A stretch of 64,000 bases of DNA, taken from NCBI GenBank assembly GCA_011390935.1, contig JAABRL010000003.1, forward strand, positions 134,740 through 198,739, read 5' to 3'. The first letter of the stretch is position 1. Each line of letters starts with the position of its first letter. Below are positions 18,552-28,020 of the stretch, in pieces. The notes beneath the pieces were generated by a model, which saw only the letters and a program-made list of their open reading frames with translations, was not told the DNA's origin and ran no database searches. The stretch is from Gemmatimonas sp. Lineage in GTDB: Bacteria > Gemmatimonadota > Gemmatimonadetes > Gemmatimonadales > Gemmatimonadaceae. A program made the translations under genes and the position numbers.

Positions 18552-19738
18552 CCGTTCGAGAGCGGCTGGTGGCCCTCGATGTGTTTCGAGGGATGACGGT
18601 GGCCGGCATGCTGCTCGTGAACAATCCGGGGAGTTGGGGGGCGATCTACCCGCCCCTCGCGCACGCTGCGTGGCACGGGTGGACGCCCACCGACCTCATC
18701 TTTCCGTTCTTCCTCTTCATCGTCGGCATCACGACGCATCTGTCGCTCTCGGCGCGGTCCGCGCGCGGCGACGACATCGGGACACTCGCGCGACAGGTGG
18801 TGCGTCGCGGAGCGCTGATCTTCCTCTGCGGGCTGCTGTTGAGCTGGTTCCCGGGATTCACGTACACGCCCATCGCCGAACTCTCGGACGCCACGTTGGT
18901 CGATCGCGTGGTGCACAGGCTTGCGAACCTGCGCTATCTCGGCGTGTTGCAACGCATTGGCCTCGCGTACACGGTCGCTGGCCTGCTCACCCTCAAGTTC
19001 GCGTGGCGCGGACAGGCTGTGCTCGCGGCCGCGATCATGCTCGGCTACTGGGCACTCATGACACTGGTGCCGGTCCCCGGGACCGGACAGCTTGGCGCGG
19101 CACTGCTCGACGAGCCGTCGCAGGTGCTGAGCGCGTGGCTGGACCGCACACTGCTTGGCGAGGCGCACCTATGGAGTGGCAGTCGCACGTGGGACCCCGA
19201 AGGATTGCTCTCCACACTCCCGGCGGTGGCCACCGTGCTGCTGGGCGCGCTCACCGGAGCGTGGATCGGCGCACGTGAACGCGCCTTGGGCGATCGCCTG
19301 GCCGCCATGTTCGCGGTGGGCGCGCTCGGGATGATGCTCGGACTGTGCTGGGCGTGGGTCTTCCCCATCAACAAGGGGCTGTGGACGAGCTCGTACGTGC
19401 TGTTCACAGGCGGCATGGCCGCCGTGACGCTCGCCACCTGTCTGTGGCTGATCGACATGCAGCAGGTCCGCGGGTGGACGCGTCCGTTTGTGGTGTACGG
19501 CACCAATCCGTTGGTGGCGTTCGTCGGCTCCGGTCTCATGGCGCGCATTGTCGGTGGCATGATCACATGGGAAGCCGATGGCAAGCGGGTGTCGCTGCAG
19601 GCGTTCGTGCATCGCACCGCGTTCACCTCGTGGCTCGAGCCGCGACCCGCATCACTGGCCTATGCGCTTTCGTTCGTGTTGTTCTGGTATGGTGTGCTGC
19701 TGCTGTTGCATCGACGCGGGATTGTCGTGAAGCTGTAG
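18548..19738 (+). CDS. Transmembrane acyltransferase of the HGSNAT/NagX (DUF5009/DUF1624-like) family
   Basis: A 396-residue polytopic membrane protein with about 10-11 TM helices. The N-terminal signature ERLVALDVFRGMTVAGMLLVNNPG and the following AAWHGWTPTDLIFPFFLFIVG match the heparan-alpha-glucosaminide N-acetyltransferase/NagX group. In that group the His in the second motif is the acetyl-transfer residue. The family moves acetyl groups from cytoplasmic acetyl-CoA to sugars on the outer side of the membrane. The acceptor here is unknown; cell-wall or surface sugar is a reasonable guess given dacB downstream. Coupled to the upstream lipoprotein by a 4-base overlap. Confidence 0.85.
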   Translation: MTVRERLVALDVFRGMTVAGMLLVNNPGSWGAIYPPLAHAAWHGWTPTDLIFPFFLFIVGITTHLSLSARSARGDDIGTLARQVVRRGALIFLCGLLLSWFPGFTYTPIAELSDATLVDRVVHRLANLRYLGVLQRIGLAYTVAGLLTLKFAWRGQAVLAAAIMLGYWALMTLVPVPGTGQLGAALLDEPSQVLSAWLDRTLLGEAHLWSGSRTWDPEGLLSTLPAVATVLLGALTGAWIGARERALGDRLAAMFAVGALGMMLGLCWAWVFPINKGLWTSSYVLFTGGMAAVTLATCLWLIDMQQVRGWTRPFVVYGTNPLVAFVGSGLMARIVGGMITWEADGKRVSLQAFVHRTAFTSWLEPRPASLAYALSFVLFWYGVLLLLHRRGIVVKL

Positions 19739-19800
19739 TGACGTGCGCAGTTGTTCAATCGACTGGCACGTGTCGACATTAGGAGGGTAGGACCAGCAGC

Positions 19801-21423
19801 GTGTTCCTCCGACCGATCGTCATGGCTCACTTCCCGCGTCGCGTTCCTCTGTTTCGGCCACTGCTCGCATCAGGCGCGCTGTTGTTCAGCGCGTGGCCTG
19901 CCCTCGCTGTGGCTGGTGAGCGGCCCGCGGTGCACCGTGCCGCTTTGGTCCTGCAGCAGTCACGAACCACCGCGCCCTCACGCAAGGCGCCCGCGCCGCG
20001 CGCCACGCCGGCCAAGGCACCCGCACGAGCCCTCACCTTCACGTCACCGCGCGGGGCCACGGCGCTGCGCAACGATCTGTCGGCACTGCTGAGCGCCAAG
20101 ACGCGCAACGGGCAGTGGGGGGCGCTCGTGGTGTCGCTCACGAACGGAGACACACTCTTCTCGGTCGCGCCCGATACGCCGCTCGTGCCCGCGTCCACCA
20201 TGAAGACGTTTACCGCAGCGCTCGCGCTCGAGCAGCTCGGGCCGGATCATGCGTTCTCCACCGATGTGCTGCGTGACGGCGTGCTGGAGTCGGACGGCAC
20301 GGTGCGCGGCGATCTGATTCTTCGCGGCGACGGGGATCCGGGGCTCTCCTCGCGGTTCGTGCGCGGCGGCCCCGAAGCACCGATGGAGCTGCTCGCGCGC
20401 TTCGTAGCAGGCGCCGGTGTCACGCGGGTGGAGGGCGACATCATTGCGGACGCCTCCGGCATGGAAGGACGACGCATCCCCGAGGGGTGGCTCACGCGTT
20501 ACGCTGGTGCCGCCTATGCGGCGCCCTTCAGTGCGCTGTCACTGAATGAAAACATCGTCATCGTGGGCGTGTACCCGGCGACGGATCGGTCGGTCTCGGT
20601 GCGACTGGAGCCGGCATCATCGGGACTTGATGTGGTCTCGAGTGTGCGCGTGGTGGCTGGCCGCGCGACGCGCGTGCAGGTGCGCATGGTCGGCGAATCG
20701 CAGGTGGTGGTCACCGGCACCATCGGGGTGAGTGCCGCGCCTCACCGCGTGCAACTGGTGGTCAGCGACCCGGTCACTTTCACCGCGGGCGCCTTCGCAG
20801 AAGCGCTGCGTGCGCAGGGCGTCACGGTCACCGGAACGGTTCGCATTGGGCGCACCCCGGACGCCGCCACGATGGTCACGTCGCTGCAGTCACCGCCGCT
20901 CGCGCGTCTCGTCTCGGTGATGAATCGGGAGAGTATCAACCACTACGCAGAGCAGATCTTCCGCAACGCCGCCCGCGGCGCAGATCGTCGCGGAGCAGGG
21001 TCAGCGGAGGCCGCCAACTCGCAGCTGCGCACGTTTCTGGAGCAGAAGGTGGGCATACCGGGAGATCATGTCGTCGCCACCGACGGCAGCGGGCTGTCCG
21101 TGCTCGATCGCGTCACGCCCCGTGCCCTCGTGCATCTGATGCACTATGCGCACCATGCACCATGGGCGAGCGTCTTCCACGCCTCGCTGCCCGTCGCCGG
21201 TGAATCGGAAACGCTGCGACTGCGCATGCGCAACACGCCGGCACAGGGCAATCTGCACGCCAAGACCGGGACGACCAACGAGGTGATTTCGTTGTCGGGC
21301 TATGCGACGGCCGAGAATGGCGAGATTCTGGCATTCGCGTTTTTGTACAACGGCGCAGATCGCTGGAACGCGCGCGAGACGATCGACGCGATGGGGCCGA
21401 CACTCACGGCATTCAGCCGGTAG
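19801..21423 (+). CDS. dacB: D-alanyl-D-alanine carboxypeptidase/endopeptidase (PBP4, peptidase S13)
   Basis: A 540-residue periplasmic low-molecular-mass penicillin-binding protein that trims and cleaves peptidoglycan cross-links. It has a signal peptide, then an Ala/Pro/Lys-rich linker (about 55-78). The S13 catalytic triad of motifs is complete: SxxK in PASTMKTF (S132/K135), SxN in RESINHY and KTG in HAKTGTTNE. The large insert between the first two motifs is normal for S13. The start may be GTG 19801 or ATG 19822; AGGAGG at 19781-19786 lies 14 nt before the GTG. Repeat copy 1 follows immediately after the stop. Confidence 0.93.
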   Translation: MFLRPIVMAHFPRRVPLFRPLLASGALLFSAWPALAVAGERPAVHRAALVLQQSRTTAPSRKAPAPRATPAKAPARALTFTSPRGATALRNDLSALLSAKTRNGQWGALVVSLTNGDTLFSVAPDTPLVPASTMKTFTAALALEQLGPDHAFSTDVLRDGVLESDGTVRGDLILRGDGDPGLSSRFVRGGPEAPMELLARFVAGAGVTRVEGDIIADASGMEGRRIPEGWLTRYAGAAYAAPFSALSLNENIVIVGVYPATDRSVSVRLEPASSGLDVVSSVRVVAGRATRVQVRMVGESQVVVTGTIGVSAAPHRVQLVVSDPVTFTAGAFAEALRAQGVTVTGTVRIGRTPDAATMVTSLQSPPLARLVSVMNRESINHYAEQIFRNAARGADRRGAGSAEAANSQLRTFLEQKVGIPGDHVVATDGSGLSVLDRVTPRALVHLMHYAHHAPWASVFHASLPVAGESETLRLRMRNTPAQGNLHAKTGTTNEVISLSGYATAENGEILAFAFLYNGADRWNARETIDAMGPTLTAFSR

Positions 21424-21432
21424 GGGCATTCC

Positions 21433-21593
21433 GGCTCGTTGGGTGGGACGAAGGGGTCAGCACCCAACTCGTGAGGGGTGAGCCACCATGGGGCGACCAT
21501 CGCGACCGATGCCGGCCATGGTCGCGATCGTGCGGACGACACCCTCACCCCTCGTGAGTTCGTTGCTGGCCCCTTCGCCCCGCCCAGCGAGCC
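21433..21593 (-). repeat. 160-bp palindromic element, copy 1 (reverse orientation)
   Basis: First of seven copies. It starts GGCTCGTTGGGTGGG and ends CCCAGCGAGCC, with arms containing GAGGGGTGAG and CTCACCCCTC. The middle module (GGCCGGCATCGGTCGCGAT on the minus strand) reads opposite to copies 2, 3, 5, 6 and 7, so this copy is inverted. It fills the gap between the convergent dacB and Big_2 lipoprotein genes, where it could act as a bidirectional terminator. Confidence 0.9.
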
Positions 21594-21602
21594 CCGAACC
21601 CC

Positions 21603-24600
21603 CTAGCGGCTGCGCCCCTTCCGCTCTCCCCCAGCCCGTAGCACCCCCGCCCGCGCTGGCCGCGCCCCACGCCCCGGCGCCAACGATCCCGGCCCTCGGC
21701 GGTCTCCCGTCCGGGCTGCCGCCACCGTGCCGCCGCTCTGCGCCTGCAGCACAATGCCGTTCAGCCCCACGGCGAAGCCCGCACCTGACGCGTCCGGTGC
21801 TCCCGTGATCGCCCACAAGAACTCGCTCGTGCCGGAGGTCATCGAGCTCCAGCTCGTGCCGTCGAAGCGCACCACCGTGCCGAGGTCACCAACGGCGTAC
21901 AGGTCGAAGCCCACAGCGCCCCACACTGCGCTGAGAATGCGCGTGGTGCCTGCTGGAATCTCCGACCAGCTGCCCGTGTAGCGCATCGCCACACCCGAGG
22001 TGAAGTCACGGGCGCCGACGGCCATCGCCTGATCTGCGTCTGCTGCCCACAGTCCCACCAGCACGTGCGACGTGCTGGTGTTGCGCGCACGCCATGTCGT
22101 GCCGTCCCAGTGCAGCGCCGAGCCATCGATTCCCACAGCATGCACATCGGTGCGCGAGGTGCCGTACACGCCATACAGCGGGCGCGACTGGGAGTGCACC
22201 ACCGACCATGCATCGCCGTCCGTATGCAGCACTTCACCGCCCTCCGTGACCGCCCACACATCGGTCGGGCTGTCGCCCCACATCGCGTAGATGTGTTCCG
22301 TGGTGGGCGAGAACTGTTCCGTCCATGACGTGCCGTTCCACCGCAGCAGCACGCCATTGTCCCCGCCGACATACGCGAGTGAGGACGACGCAGCCCACAC
22401 CGTGTTCAGTCGCTCGAGCGTCGGTGCCACCTGTCGTGTCCACGTCGCGCCGTCGAAGGCGAAGATGAACCCCAGCTCACCCACCGCAATCGCATGCGAC
22501 GCCGAGCTGCTCCATACATCGAGCAGGTCTGGCGTCAGACTGAGTGTTGCCCACGCGCCAGTTGGGGCCGCACGCATCACGAGTCCGCGCTGGCCACCGA
22601 TCCAGAGCGCGCCAGTGCCATCGACCGAGGCGGAACCGAAGCGCGTGCGGAACGGTGGCGACAGATCCTCCCAATCAGCGCCGCCGCGTGACAGGACCAC
22701 GCCATCGCCAGTCGCCAGGACCTGTCCGTTCAGGCTGCCGGACAGTGCAAGCAGACTCGCCGTCGTGCCGCTCGGCTCGGCCTCGAACGCAGCGCCGTTC
22801 CAGCGCAGCAGCGTGCCGAAGTCCCCCACGACATACACCGCCTCGCCCACCAATGCCGACGCCCACACATCGTGCAGCACCTCGGTGGTTCCCGAGGCGA
22901 GCGGTGTCCACACGCCGGCCTGAAAGCGGCGAATGGTGCCCCCGTCGCCCACGACATATGCGGTTGTACCAGCCCCCCACACGCCACGCAGGCGCGTCGT
23001 CGTGCCTGCATCGCTCGCCGACCACGCCGAACCGGCGCGCCGCAGCACGGTACCGTTCGCACCGACCACCCACGCGGTATCGGCGGCGTGCATCCACACA
23101 TCTGCCAATGCGGCCGTTGTCCCCGACGGCACGGCGCTCCAGGTGGTGCCATCGAACTGCACGATCACCCCGTTTGTCCCAACGGCGGTCACGGCCGTGG
23201 CGGACACACCGTGCACCGCGCTGAATGACGTCCCGAAATCCGCACCACGGGCCACGCTGCTCCACGTCGTGCCGTTCCATCGATACACGTCGCCGAGCGA
23301 GTTCACCGCGTACGCCAGCGAAACGGACGGGGCCCAGATCGACACGATGTCTTCGATGAGTGGGCCGCCCAGCCGTTCACTGGCCCACGCCGTGGCGAGC
23401 CGCGGTGCCACGGTCACGGTCACGGAATCGCGCGCACTGCCATCGGCCACGGCTTCCGCCACGAGGCGCGTGCTGCCAGCGCCGCTCGCGGTGACCAGCC
23501 CCTGCGAGTTGACGCTGGCCACGGCAGCGTTGCGGCTCGTCCACTGCACCGCGGTACTGACACCGGGGTCGGCCGAAACGGTCGCGGAAACGGTGGTCGT
23601 GCGCCCGATCGTGAGTCCCAGTGTGCGCACCCCCAGCGTGAGGGTGACTGGACGCGCTTCCACCACGAGGGTGGCCACGCTTTCACGCGTCGTGTCGGCG
23701 ACGGAGCGCACCCGAATGGACGTGGTACCCACGCCGACGGCTGTCGCGACGCCTTGAGCGTTCACCGACGCAACCGCCGGATTGCTCGACGACCACGCGA
23801 TCGCACTCGATGCTCCCTGATCGACCACAAGGGTCGCACTGAAGGTGCGCGTCTGCCCGATGTTGAGCACGGCCGAGGTTGGTGAGACCGCCAGGCTGCG
23901 CACCACCGGCACCACGCGCACCAGTGCGGTCGCGCGCAGTGTGGTGTCGGCCACGGATATCGCGGTGATCGTGGCCTCGCCGTCGCTCACACCCGTCACG
24001 ATGCCCTGCTGCGATACCGTGGCGATCAGTGGACGGTTGGTGCGCCAGGTGACGCCCGTGGCGGTGCCGGGGTCGATGAACACCTGCGCGGTCAGCGGCC
24101 GCGATTCATCACGTCCGATATCCATGGTGCTCGGTGCGATCACCACACCGCGTGGCGGCGAGACGGTGATCGAGGCGTTGCCCTGCACGCGCGGATCACT
24201 CACACTGCGTGCGGTGATCACCACCGTACCCGGCGCAACCGCGGTCACCACGCCTTGCGCCGAGACACTCGCGATGCTCGGGTCACCACTCACCCACGTC
24301 ACCGAGGTGGCAACGCCTTCATCCGCGCTCACGCTCGCCTGTAGCGCGGTCGTGTTCCCCACGCGAACCGTAGCGGTGTTCGGTGCAATCGACACGGCAA
24401 AGGCTGAGCGCACGAAGACGGTGATGCTTGAACTGAACGCGCCGGTACGCGCGGTCACGACGGCGACACCACGCCCGACGGCGGTGATCGTGGCGGTGCT
24501 GCCGCTCCCCGAGACGCTGGCCACGCCCGGGCCATCGCTGGTCCATGTGATCGACTGGCCGGTCAATGCGGTTCCGCCCGCGTCGCGCACCGTCGCCGTG

Positions 24601-24791
24601 ACCGTACTCGTGTTGCCAATCGTGGTAATCGTGGCCGATGGCGCGGACAGCGACACCGACGCCGGGACCGGTACACCAGTGCCCCCATCGCCGTCACCTC
24701 CGCCGCCGCAGGCAGCGAACGCGAGCAGCGCCAACACGCGAAGCCTCTTGGCAAAGGTGCGGCGCGACGGACGGACGGGAGCAGCAGTCAT
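21603..24791 (-). CDS. Giant lipoprotein: five Big_2-like Ig domains and a WNGTTW-type beta-propeller
   Basis: 1062 residues. Signal peptide and lipobox (AFAAC), then a Gly/Asp linker. About residues 42-470 are five Big_2-like bacterial Ig domains, each with the pattern xxxSV...GxVTAxxxGTTxIxA. About residues 480-1010 consist of some twelve 40-residue repeats of the form RWNGTTW...SGTT..L..VWA....AYVVGDGGT, which should fold as one or more beta-propellers. The C-terminus is an odd Arg/Gly-rich tail (residues about 1020-1062) running up to repeat copy 1. The ATG lies 2 bp after the aspartase stop, so they are likely cotranscribed, though no functional link is obvious. Probably surface-exposed; ligand unknown. 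Confidence 0.82.
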   Translation of the reverse strand: MTAAPVRPSRRTFAKRLRVLALLAFAACGGGGDGDGGTGVPVPASVSLSAPSATITTIGNTSTVTATVRDAGGTALTGQSITWTSDGPGVASVSGSGSTATITAVGRGVAVVTARTGAFSSSITVFVRSAFAVSIAPNTATVRVGNTTALQASVSADEGVATSVTWVSGDPSIASVSAQGVVTAVAPGTVVITARSVSDPRVQGNASITVSPPRGVVIAPSTMDIGRDESRPLTAQVFIDPGTATGVTWRTNRPLIATVSQQGIVTGVSDGEATITAISVADTTLRATALVRVVPVVRSLAVSPTSAVLNIGQTRTFSATLVVDQGASSAIAWSSSNPAVASVNAQGVATAVGVGTTSIRVRSVADTTRESVATLVVEARPVTLTLGVRTLGLTIGRTTTVSATVSADPGVSTAVQWTSRNAAVASVNSQGLVTASGAGSTRLVAEAVADGSARDSVTVTVAPRLATAWASERLGGPLIEDIVSIWAPSVSLAYAVNSLGDVYRWNGTTWSSVARGADFGTSFSAVHGVSATAVTAVGTNGVIVQFDGTTWSAVPSGTTAALADVWMHAADTAWVVGANGTVLRRAGSAWSASDAGTTTRLRGVWGAGTTAYVVGDGGTIRRFQAGVWTPLASGTTEVLHDVWASALVGEAVYVVGDFGTLLRWNGAAFEAEPSGTTASLLALSGSLNGQVLATGDGVVLSRGGADWEDLSPPFRTRFGSASVDGTGALWIGGQRGLVMRAAPTGAWATLSLTPDLLDVWSSSASHAIAVGELGFIFAFDGATWTRQVAPTLERLNTVWAASSSLAYVGGDNGVLLRWNGTSWTEQFSPTTEHIYAMWGDSPTDVWAVTEGGEVLHTDGDAWSVVHSQSRPLYGVYGTSRTDVHAVGIDGSALHWDGTTWRARNTSTSHVLVGLWAADADQAMAVGARDFTSGVAMRYTGSWSEIPAGTTRILSAVWGAVGFDLYAVGDLGTVVRFDGTSWSSMTSGTSEFLWAITGAPDASGAGFAVGLNGIVLQAQSGGTVAAARTGDRRGPGSLAPGRGARPARAGVLRAGGERKGRSR

Positions 24792-24793
24792 GA

Positions 24794-26668
24794 TCAGCTC
24801 GCAGACCGATGCACGGTCATGGATGCAGGATTGAGAATGTCGTCAAGCTGTTCGCGGGTGAGCAGACCGCGCTCGAGCACGACCTCGAACACTCCACGAT
24901 CTGTTTCGTACGCCACTTTGGCGATCTCCGTGGCGCGCTCGTAGCCGAGCACCGGCACCAGCGCCGTCACGATGCCCACGGAGTGCTCCACGAAATACCG
25001 CATGCGATCGGGATTGGCCGTGATGCCCACCACGCAACGCTCGCGCAGCGTATGGCACGCGTTGCGCAGCGACAGCAGCGAGCGCATGAGCCGATACGCA
25101 ATGATCGGCTCGAACGCGTTCAGCTGCAGCTGGCCGGCTTCCGCGGCCAGCGTAACCGTCATATCGGCACCGATCACATCAAAGCACACCTGATTCACGA
25201 CTTCGGGAATGACCGGATTCACCTTGCCCGGCATGATCGACGATCCGGGTTGCACCGCCGGCAGATTGATCTCGCCAAATCCGGCGCGCGGCCCCGACGA
25301 GAGCAATCGCAGATCGTTGCAGATCTTGGACAGCTTGGTCGCGGTGCGCTTGAGCACCCCTGAGATCTGCACGAAGGCGCCGGTGTCACTGGTCGCTTCC
25401 ACGAGATCGGGTGCGGTGATGAGATCGATGCCCGTGATCGTGGACAGATGACGACGAACGGAGTCGGTGTACGCCGGACTGGCCGTGATGCCCGTGCCGA
25501 TGGCCGTGGCGCCGAGGTTGATCTCACGAATGAGCGAGCGTGCCTCGGCGAGTCGGTCCACATCTTCGCGCAGTGTATTGCCGTAGGCGGTGAACTCCTG
25601 CCCCAGCGTCATCGGCACCGCGTCCTGCATCTGCGTGCGCCCCATCTTCACGAACGGTGCAAACTCTCGCCCCTTGGCAAGAAACGCCTCGGACAATGAG
25701 CCCAGCTCCACCTCGAACTGCGAGATGGACGCGTGCAACGCGAGCTTCACGGCCGTGGGATACACGTCGTTCGTGGACTGACTCAGGTTCACATGACTGT
25801 TCGGCGAGATCGAGGCGTAGTCGCCACGCGGCCGGTCCGTGAGTTCGAGTGCACGATTCGCGATGACTTCATTCGCGTTCATGTTCGTGGACGTGCCCGC
25901 GCCACCCTGAATGACATCGACCAGGAACTGCTCGTGATGTCGCCCCGCCCGAATCTCGCGTGCGGCGCGCACGATCGGTTCGTGAATGTCCGACGGCAGC
26001 AGCCCCAGCTCGAAGTTGGCGTTGGCCGCCGCCTCCTTCACCGCCGCGAGGCCGTCGATGAGCTCGGGCATTTCCCGAATGGGGATACCCGTGATCGGGA
26101 AGTTCTCGAGCGCCCGCAACGTCTGCACGCCGTACAGCGCTTCGAAGGGTACTTCCCGTTCACCGAGCAGGTCCTTCTCGGTGCGCGTGCGATGTCCGCC
26201 AAACCCGAGCGCACGGCCGCGGCCCACGAGCGTCGCGTCGGCGGCGCGCAGTCGCGCCGAAATCGTGCGCGCCGACCGGTTCACGAGCGCGGCATACAGC
26301 TGCGGATGTTCGCGCACGAGCGTGTCGATTTCAGTGCGGGACATCACGAGCACGTCGCCCGGCATGATCATGCGCGCGGTGGTACCGTGCGGCTCGTCGT
26401 CAAGAAAGATCCCTTCGCCCACCGCCTCGCCGGGACCGAGCGTGGCGAGCCGGGTCACGCGCCCTTCGTGCGCCTTCTCCACGGCGATGGCGCCGCTGAG
26501 GAGGATGGCGAACAGTCGGCGTGGATCGCCCTCTTCGAACAGGGTTTCCTCGACGGCGAGGCGGCGCGGCTTGACCGAGCGCGCAAGGCGCCAGAGGTAG
26601 GCTTCCGAGAAGCCGGCGACGAAGCTGGCGGCCTCGAGGCGAGTTGCGATGTCAGCGGGCGTGAGCAT
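24794..26668 (-). CDS. aspA: Aspartate ammonia-lyase with N-terminal cyclic-nucleotide-binding domain
   Basis: A 624-residue fusion. Residues about 10-140 form a cNMP-binding/CRP-like sensor domain (FAILLSGAIAVEK, GPGEAVGEGIFLDDEPHGTTARM; the phosphate-cassette Gly-Glu and Arg-equivalent positions look plausible). Residues about 165-624 are a full aspartase/fumarase-superfamily enzyme that converts L-aspartate to fumarate and ammonia. Signatures include GGAGTSTNMNANEVIANRA, NDVYPTAVKLA, GRTQMQDAVP, GTGI and the catalytic loop GSSIMPGKVNP. The extra domain suggests allosteric control by a cyclic nucleotide or similar ligand. The start at 26668 is the Met just before the sensor domain; no Shine-Dalgarno is seen. 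Divergent from a glycosylasparaginase that would supply aspartate. Confidence 0.92.
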   Translation of the reverse strand: MLTPADIATRLEAASFVAGFSEAYLWRLARSVKPRRLAVEETLFEEGDPRRLFAILLSGAIAVEKAHEGRVTRLATLGPGEAVGEGIFLDDEPHGTTARMIMPGDVLVMSRTEIDTLVREHPQLYAALVNRSARTISARLRAADATLVGRGRALGFGGHRTRTEKDLLGEREVPFEALYGVQTLRALENFPITGIPIREMPELIDGLAAVKEAAANANFELGLLPSDIHEPIVRAAREIRAGRHHEQFLVDVIQGGAGTSTNMNANEVIANRALELTDRPRGDYASISPNSHVNLSQSTNDVYPTAVKLALHASISQFEVELGSLSEAFLAKGREFAPFVKMGRTQMQDAVPMTLGQEFTAYGNTLREDVDRLAEARSLIREINLGATAIGTGITASPAYTDSVRRHLSTITGIDLITAPDLVEATSDTGAFVQISGVLKRTATKLSKICNDLRLLSSGPRAGFGEINLPAVQPGSSIMPGKVNPVIPEVVNQVCFDVIGADMTVTLAAEAGQLQLNAFEPIIAYRLMRSLLSLRNACHTLRERCVVGITANPDRMRYFVEHSVGIVTALVPVLGYERATEIAKVAYETDRGVFEVVLERGLLTREQLDDILNPASMTVHRSAS

Positions 26669-26914
26669 GAGTTGGTTCAGGGCGTGGCACCGTCGCGTCG
26701 GACGGTCGACAAACGAATGGCGGACAGAGACGCAATGTGTGATACCATCGTCCCCGTGACTGACGGAGACGCGTGCAAATTGGTGCCAGTGGCATGACGA
26801 TTCGAGCCGAGGCGGGGAAACCCGACCGCTCGCATCATGATCAGGCGTACCCTTCCTCTGCACGTCTCGTGCAGATAAGATCGCCAAAACTCCTCTTCCC
26901 CGAACCCACCCGCC
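26669..26914. promoter_or_regulatory. Divergent promoter region between aspA and glycosylasparaginase
   Basis: A 246-bp gap between two genes transcribed away from each other, so both promoters must lie here. It is less GC-rich than its flanks. A TAAGAT hexamer near 26875 could be a -10 box for the rightward gene, about 35 bp before its GTG. No CRP-type palindrome could be identified with confidence. Confidence 0.45.
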
Positions 26915-27967
26915 GTGACGAACCGCCGCGACTTCCTCCAGACTGCTTCGGCGCTCGCCGCCGCCGGCTTCCTGCCGCGCGCGCTTCCCGCCATGCCCAC
27001 GCAGCTCGGGTCGATCGGCGCCGAACCATTCCGCGCGCGTCCGTGCGTCGTGGCGTCCGCGAACGGCCTGCGTGGCGTACAGGTGGCCTACGACCAGATC
27101 GTTGCCGGCACCGATCCGCTCGATGCGGCGATCGCGGGGGTGAACATCCAGGAGCTCGACCCGGACGATCAGTCGGTCGGGTTGGGCGGGCTTCCGAACG
27201 CGGAGGGCGTGGTGCAGCTGGACGCCTCCTGCATGCACGGCCCCACGCGGCGCGCGGGCTCGGTGTCGTGCATTGAAGACATTGCCACGCCGTCGCTCGT
27301 GGCCAAGGCGGTCATGGACTACACCGATCACGTCATGCTGGTCGGGCCGCACGCGCGTCGCTTCGCCATCGAGATGGGCTTCACGCCGCAGAACCTGCTC
27401 ACGGACAAGAGCCGGCAGGACTGGCTGCGCTGGCGGGCGCGCCTCAATCCGAACGACGCGTGGCTGGACTATGACGGCAACGTGAACATCCGCTTCCACA
27501 CGGGCACGATCAACATGAACGCGGTCACGGCGGGCGGAGACATGGCGTCGGTCACGACGACGAGCGGCATGTCCTGGAAGGTCCCCGGCCGCGTGGGAGA
27601 TTCGCCGATCATCGGGGCAGGGCAGTACTGCGACAACACGGTGGGGGCGGCGGGCTCCACCGGGCGTGGTGAGGCCAACATCAAGGCGTGCGGCGCCTTT
27701 CTGGCCGTCGAGTTCATGCGACAGGGACTCGGCCCCGAAGAGGCGCTCCTGCGCGTGATGCAGCGCGTGATTGCCATGACCGAGGACCGGTTGCTCGGAC
27801 CGAATGGTCGTCCGCGGTTCGACCTGCAGTTCTACGCGCTGGCCAAGGACGGCACGTTCGCGGGTGCGACGGCCTATGAAGGGGCGTCCTTCGCGGTGTG
27901 CGACGAGCGCGGGGCGCGGCTGGAGAAGTGCGCGTTTCTCTTCAAGGCGTCGGAGCGGCCGCGGTAG
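26915..27967 (+). CDS. N4-(beta-N-acetylglucosaminyl)-L-asparaginase (glycosylasparaginase, Ntn hydrolase)
   Basis: A 350-residue precursor of the T2 Ntn-hydrolase family that hydrolyses glycosylated or isoaspartyl asparagine to release L-aspartate. Family signatures are GLGGLPNAEGVVQLDA, the self-cleavage site HTGTINM (nucleophile Thr about residue 198, aligning with HDTIG of the human enzyme), WKVPGRVGDSPIIGAG, and GAAGSTGRGE. The N-terminus TNRRDFLQTAS followed by an Ala-rich hydrophobic stretch looks like a twin-arginine signal, so export after folding is likely. The start is GTG 26915; no obvious ribosome-binding site. Divergent from aspA, giving a plausible route from glycoasparagine through aspartate to fumarate. 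Confidence 0.9.
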   Translation: MTNRRDFLQTASALAAAGFLPRALPAMPTQLGSIGAEPFRARPCVVASANGLRGVQVAYDQIVAGTDPLDAAIAGVNIQELDPDDQSVGLGGLPNAEGVVQLDASCMHGPTRRAGSVSCIEDIATPSLVAKAVMDYTDHVMLVGPHARRFAIEMGFTPQNLLTDKSRQDWLRWRARLNPNDAWLDYDGNVNIRFHTGTINMNAVTAGGDMASVTTTSGMSWKVPGRVGDSPIIGAGQYCDNTVGAAGSTGRGEANIKACGAFLAVEFMRQGLGPEEALLRVMQRVIAMTEDRLLGPNGRPRFDLQFYALAKDGTFAGATAYEGASFAVCDERGARLEKCAFLFKASERPR

Positions 27968-28020
27968 GTTCGGCGGTCACGGTTCGCTGTGCGGGGGTCG
28001 TGGTTCGGGGGTCGGGGCTC

